Below, piece after piece: positions 59,101 through 64,000 of a stretch of DNA of 64,000 nucleotides. How positions within the stretch are numbered: the first letter of the stretch is position 1; each line of letters opens with the position of its first letter. Source of the stretch: Aulostomus chinensis. Taxonomy: Eukaryota > Chordata > Actinopteri > Syngnathiformes > Aulostomidae. The notes beneath the pieces are model-generated. The model searched no databases and had not been told where the DNA came from. It was given only the letters and a program-made list of their open reading frames with translations. Position numbers and translations under genes: made by a program. The DNA lies in NCBI GenBank assembly GCA_037954235.1, contig JBBMOA010000001.1:36362074-36426073 (forward strand), read 5' to 3'.

Positions 59101-60470
59101 ACCTATGGAGGCTACACCCCCCCCCCCAACAGTTTCCATTTCAGTCAAATCAATTTTATTTTTTTAGTGCCAAATCACAACAAAAGTGATCTCATGACAC
59201 TGTACAAGTAGAGCAGGTCCAGCACCTCAGTCCTTCCATCAGTTAACACCCAACAATTCTCCATCAGCAAGCACATCCTGCAACAGTAGTGACTAAAACC
59301 TTCTTTTAACAGGCAGGAATGTAGACCAGATCCAGGATCAGTGGGAACTGATGTCTGCTTTGACCCCCTGGTGAAAGAATATGTCCTGTCTTGTCTCCTG
59401 TCTTCCTCCAGAAAGGTGGCAACCTGACAGCAAACAAACCCATCCTCTGAACTAGGAGTCTCAGTTGAGGCTCCATCTGAAACCAAAGACTTTGGATGAA
59501 TGACTATCAACCTCCATTCTTTGTTGGACTAAACATTCATTAGTTAGCAGTTAGCTAAGCTACCTGTGGTCAAACCTGCAGCTGATGAAACACAGTAAGA
59601 GCAGGCTAGCTAACATTCAGGTTTGATTTATGAATGGAAAGAACCAGAGACAAATAGAATGACATCATCAATACAAAACCTGGTGTTACAAAGGTGAGGT
59701 GAACAATTTTAACAGTCAATCCCAAATTTAGGCCTGAAGTTAGAAAATAATATTAGCTAGTTAGCAACGTTAGCGTATTCTGCCCAAGTAGAAAACATGA
59801 TTTGTTTATCTGGATGAAATAAAAATGGATGAAAACGTCCAGAACTTCCCTCCCAAATCTGATTTCTTCAACTGAAAGAACTCTAACATTTCTAGATTCA
59901 TTCCCTCCAGTAAGGTCTCATTTCCAGCTCTGCTCTCCCTCCACTACTGTTCAGTGTAGTATTTATTTTACTGACTACTTCATTGACAGGTGGTAAAAAT
60001 GTCTGGTGTTTCCTGAACTTAACTGAGTGCTGCTCAGTAAAGTTGCCATGACTTGAGATTCTCTTCCTGCTGGGTCCATTTCAACATTCTTATCCTTCCT
60101 AGCATTGGAGATAAAGTAGCAGTCAGGGCTGTACTTGATTAGTACTGCATATAGTACACATCAGTCACTGCCATTACACAGTGGAATGGTAGTTGAAGTA
60201 CTGTTTAGCAGCAAGCTGAAAACTGTTGTGGTCTTTGACAGTTCTCTTGTTTCTGAATGAAAATCCTGTGAAGGAGAATCATGGAGACATCCTAAAAATG
60301 GCTGAGGTCTCTGAGCTGCAGCAGGTCTGAGCTGCTTTTGATGCCCAGATGATGAGGAGGCAGTGAATGGTGGGTTTGGTGGAGCTGGAAAAAGGCTGCA
60401 GGTGGTGAGGGGTCTGCTGGTGTCAGGACCTGAGTCGTTGGGTCACAGTCCAAATCCATTTTTGTCGTCA
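59101..60470. other. Intergenic DNA, no gene recognised
   Basis: Unique AT-moderate sequence with no recognised coding or RNA feature. The upstream half of the Harbinger transposase would be expected near its right end but was not found. Confidence 0.5.
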
Positions 60471-60509
60471 TGACAGCTGGACTCCCACAACATTCGGAGG
60501 ATGATAGTG

Positions 60510-61024
60510 GCCTGGGTCTGTCCCTGACTCAAGATGTTTTGTGTCTGACCTGAGCAACAGACTGCAACGTGGTAAGTACAGCCTAAAGATTTGCACAATA
60601 GAAGTCAATTGTCTCCCTCCTTTAATCCACTCTCAGGTATCCATTATACATTACAGGAGAGTTTGATGGCCTTCTGCTGGGTGACAGGGGTTCCCCATGC
60701 CAACGTAGGCTGCTGACCCCTTACCTGCACCCTGAACCAGGCCCCCAACAGAACTTCAACTGGGCTCACTGCAGGACCAGAGGTGGAGATGACCATAGGC
60801 CTGCTAAAAGCCCGTGTCCAGTGCCTCTGTCACCTCAGGGTGTCCCCTGAGAGGGCCTGTGATATTCTTGTGGCATGTGTTCTTCATAATATTGCCACTA
60901 TTAGAGGAGAGCAACACCCTGCCCTACAAATAGAAGAGCCTGATGACGACCCCATCCACCTGCCAGCTATCCAGGACAGCAGAGCCGTCAGAGACACCAT
61001 ATGTCAGAATCACTTTGGCGTTTA
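60510..61024 (+). pseudogene. PIF/Harbinger transposase, C-terminal fragment
   Basis: The plus strand encodes the C-terminal part of a HARBI1-like DDE nuclease, the enzyme that moves PIF/Harbinger elements. A first piece SVPDSRCFVSDLSNRLQRG (60513-60571) ends at a GT. An 85-bp gap with an AG follows, then EFDGLLLGDRGSPCQRRLLT (the DRG motif carries a catalytic Asp) and PEPGPQQNFNWAHCRTRG. After a frameshift near 60780 comes MTIGLLKARVQCLCHLRVSP and ERACDILVACVLHNIATIRG, which holds the last conserved block. The N-terminal half is missing. The gene converges with a Myb-like partner gene on the other strand. Confidence 0.82.
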
Positions 61025-61139
61025 ATTAGCAATCATCCTCCCCACCACAGTCCAATAAAGGAACAATACACATTTCATTTGGTCTTCTTTATTTCCTAGC
61101 AATAAAAAAGCTCGTTCAGTTCACATTCCACTAGTTAAC

Positions 61140-62103
61140 ATTTTCACCTGGAGCCATGCACCCCCCTCTAACTTGGGCTCCAGTCGTTCTGTTTCCAGAT
61201 CTGCTTTCCTAATCTGGCGGTCCAAGGACTGCATTTCTTTGTCACTTTTTTACATTTTTCTCAGCAGGTGGACTCTGTAAAGTTCCTTTACTGGTAACTG
61301 AGAACATGAGGATTAGACAGTTGGACATGAATCTGTTGACTGAACATCTCACTGTGTCAGTGTGTGCACTGGAGGTCGAGGGACCCTCCTGCCCAGCCAT
61401 GCTCTGTTAAAGAGGACAAGACTGTCTTCATACTTCAGTGTAGGCTGATGTCTCTATATTCCACCAGAATGGTAAGAAATATGAATGGGAGAAGAATCAG
61501 GAATGTATCAAGATGTGACTTCTACAGGCCTTTCTGGATCCCCCACTGTAAAGGCAGCAGACAGCGTTTGTCCATCCTCTTCGTCCTGGAGGAGAGATGT
61601 TTCAGTGACTTGAAATAACATTGAGAAAATCTTTACTGACAGTTACTGTGTCTGTTGTGGCACAAGGCAAATGGCACCAGCAGAACCTGTTGGGAAATAA
61701 AGTCATGGGTGCATATCTATATCTATATCTATATCTATATCTATCTATATATATATATATAGAGAGAGAGAGAGCCATATTACATTTTATGAAGGCACTG
61801 GTGTCTTGGGGGTTGGGTTCTCAGGATGAACTCCCTCAGCCACTGGCCTTCCTAAACTCTGGCTCCTGTGCCTGTTAGAGGTGGTGGTGCTGGACCACCA
61901 CCCGTTTTACGGGCGTCTGCCTTCTTTCTGTTGTCACACATTGACCCGAGCAGCAAAGTTCCTCCACGCCATCTCTCTCTCTTTTGCAGCTGCAGCGGTG
62001 TTGCACTTCTTTTTAACGCGTGTTGGAACTCTTCACATGATCGCATCAAGATTTCCAACTCCACTGACGTGAAAAACAAAGCTCTCCTCTTCTCCGTCGC
62101 CAT
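61140..62103 (-). pseudogene. PIF/Harbinger Myb-like partner gene, broken
   Basis: PIF/Harbinger elements carry a second gene for a Myb/SANT-like DNA-binding protein. Here the minus strand starts ATEKRRALFFTSVELEILMR (62040-62100), continues in shifted frame and shows NRKKADARKTGGGPAPPPLT (61868-61935), a linker typical of these proteins. About 650 bp further on, SLDRQIRKADLETERLEPKL (61160-61225) is the C-terminal coiled-coil part. At least two frameshifts, a microsatellite and unmatched sequence interrupt it. Convergent arrangement with the transposase supports one element. Confidence 0.7.
61712..61776. repeat. (TATATC)n/(TA)n/(GA)n microsatellite
   Basis: Compound simple repeat CTATAT x5, then TA x8, then GA x7, within the Myb-like pseudogene. 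Confidence 0.95.
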
Positions 62104-62164
62104 GGTGACTCGGTGCATCGGGGCTCCATTTATGCTGGCTTTTTAGAGTTGTCGTGATCGCGCT

Positions 62165-62317
62165 TTACCCCAGGTGGACCTACTCAGAGTTGATCAAACT
62201 GATTCAAATCCGCTGTTCTGAAACCAAAAACTCTGAGTTTTCTATCTCAGGGAAGATCAACTCAGAGATCAGGATGAAACTCAGGGTTTGATGAACCTGC
62301 TTTGTGAAACGGGCCCC
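62165..62317 (+). mobile_element. PIF/Harbinger right end (TIR region)
   Basis: CTACTCAGAGTTGATCAAAC..CAACTCAGAGATCAGG..AACCTGCTTTGTGAAACGGGCCCC is characteristic of fish PIF/Harbinger termini, ending in GGGCCCC. The left end (GGGGCCCGTTTCACAAAGCA) was not seen in the window, so the element is 5'-truncated or rearranged. Confidence 0.6.
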
Positions 62318-64000
62318 TCAGGTCCCAGTCTTCAAGAGTTTCTCCTCAAACTGTCAACCTGCTGTGACTCATAGGACAGCCGACACACAAACATCTGTTA
62401 AAATGACTCATCATTTCAAATGCTTTTATTGTGAAGCCCTGGATGGAACACATTCCCATGAAAATGCTGCTTTTATTGTGAGGCTTGGCCTCCAAATCAG
62501 TCCACACATTCAACTCTGATGTCATCAGATCAGAAGGTGGCAGTGTTGTGTCTGTTTGTGTGTCTCTGGTTCCTCTGCCTGCCTCTGCTGTCTTCTTTCA
62601 GGTCTTCTTGATGGTCCGGCTTCTTCTCCTCCATCGAGGGGTTGCTCTCACAGAGTGGAAGCCTTGTAAACCTGGTGATTCCAAGATGGCTGCTGCGTTC
62701 ATTCCTCGTTACTGTTATGGTGTTGATTCACTACACGCCCACATTGTTGTGCTGATTAGAGAAAAAGGTTATGTTTCCATCCAAGTGTCCTGCATAACTC
62801 TCAGCAAGTAACTTAACATAAGAGGTAACTTGGTTTGTAGAGTAGAAAATACTTGAAGTGGGAAAATACTTGAAGTGGGAAGACTGAGAATACTTCAATA
62901 TGTGAGCCTGTGTACTTGAGCTTTGGCCTTGTTTCAGTGTCAGGAACCAATCAGAGCAGCCTCCTCCTGACTAAACAGCTCTACTCATCAAGCCCCTGAC
63001 CCCAGACTCTTCTTGGTGAACTGATCAGAGATCAGATTAGTAGAGAAGCAGTGACACAAAGGGAAACTTCCTCATTCCCTGAACGCAGCTCCATCAAACA
63101 GAGCAATGCTAACTGTTCACCTGCAGTAGTGATGTCATCAGGACGGGAAGTTGATCAGACATGGGAACTTTGACTCAGATCAACCAGGGAGGGAGGAGTT
63201 CTCAGAGTTTGATTGTGCTGATGAATCATCAGAACTCTCCATCACGCCGTGGTCTCAGCGTTTGACCTGAAGTCCCAGGCTTCAAGGGTTCTCCCCAAAC
63301 TCTCAGGGTGGGTCTGACCACATCTGAAGGAAGTCATTCCACCTGTGTTACACTCAATAACATGTCTCCCTACTACAGAGATCCCTGATTCTGAATTGAG
63401 TCATTGGAGGTGGACCTCATAGCAGATAAAACTGCAGGTTCACTACCAACAACTCCAGACTCCATTGCTCCTTAAAAAAAAGATCCTTAAACAACAGAGA
63501 ACAGCTGTGTGGTAGAATTCCATCACCAGGCAACTAAACAAGAGGCAGACAAGTCTTCAAATGGATAAGAAGGTCCTCAGTAGAGCCAGAGCCTCCTATT
63601 ATTTATCACTAACAGAGGAACAGAAAACAGTCCAGGTTTCTTTCCAGCACTGAGCTAAACTGACAGAGTCCTGACTCTGTAGACCCTGGATTCCTTCAGG
63701 TCTCAGTAGAGATGACTTTAGGAGCTTCTTTGAGGACAACATAGGAACTATTAGGATCAAATTAATCAGCTCCTGTCCTCAAGAGATTCTAATTGACCTG
63801 TAAACTCAGTCAACACAGAAACTGCTGTTGAACCAGATGTTTCTTTAGACCACTTTTATCAAATTAACAGTCCAGAACTTCATTCAATGATGACCTCATC
63901 AAAACCTTCAACCTGTCTCTTAGATTCAAGACCTTCTAGGCTGCTGGATGAAGTCTTTCCCTCTGTGAGTCGATTAGAGTTTGTACTCATTTATGATAAA
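62318..64000. other. Intergenic DNA, no gene recognised
   Basis: No domain, RNA gene or clear repeat family. A short direct duplication AATACTTGAAGTGGGAAA lies at 62847-62880. Confidence 0.5.

Overview
The window reads as nuclear DNA of a teleost fish. Supporting evidence: dispersed Pol III-type tRNA genes without encoded CCA, a U1 snRNA gene, exon/intron structure with GT-AG sites, a laminin alpha-5 exon block, and fish-typical transposon debris (Penelope-like GIY-YIG, PIF/Harbinger with a Myb-like partner gene, BED- and TTF-finger hAT, L1/Tx1-like LINE, and a repeat family that starts GGCACGGTGG and ends in a reverse-strand TCCATCCATTGTCTTC). No prokaryotic-style operon or intact long ORF is present. 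A percomorph fish is likely, but that is inference.

Layout. 1-192: U1 snRNA at the edge. 528-2571: a first, forward block of a ~43/44-bp satellite. 2.6-14.2 kb: ordinary fish intergenic DNA with tRNAs (Phe, Lys, an initiator-type tRNA whose anticodon reads CAG, Asn, Arg), hAT and LINE fragments, and duplicated blocks. 14.2-14.95 kb: the 3' end of a Penelope-like element, which runs straight into satellite. 14955-15467 forward satellite, then an orientation switch, then 15487-30828 reverse satellite. 30.8-37.3 kb: unique island with a decayed BED-hAT transposase, a 43-bp minisatellite and six exon-like blocks of laminin alpha-5, one intron of which is almost wholly a 65-bp minisatellite carrying splice-acceptor copies. 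37301-52433: forward satellite. 52434-53897: LTR-like insert. 53.9-64 kb: tRNAs (Ala, Glu, Ser) and a broken two-gene PIF/Harbinger element.

About 33 kb, half of the window, is one satellite family. Its two ~15-kb arrays point in opposite directions around the 6.5-kb laminin island, so the centre of the window is a very large imperfect inverted repeat. Monomer subtypes follow a fixed order, giving a four-monomer unit of about 174 bp, with kilobase-scale duplications above that.

No gene in the window looks like an intact protein-coding gene. The RNA genes are the most likely functional parts, although none of the eight tRNA loci has a run of four T within about 40 bases downstream. The points most worth following are the inverted satellite architecture, the tandem splice acceptors in the laminin intron, the initiator tRNA with a CAG anticodon (it would read CUG), and a hammerhead-ribozyme-like core in the Penelope tail. 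All calls were made by eye; no alignment or database search was run.
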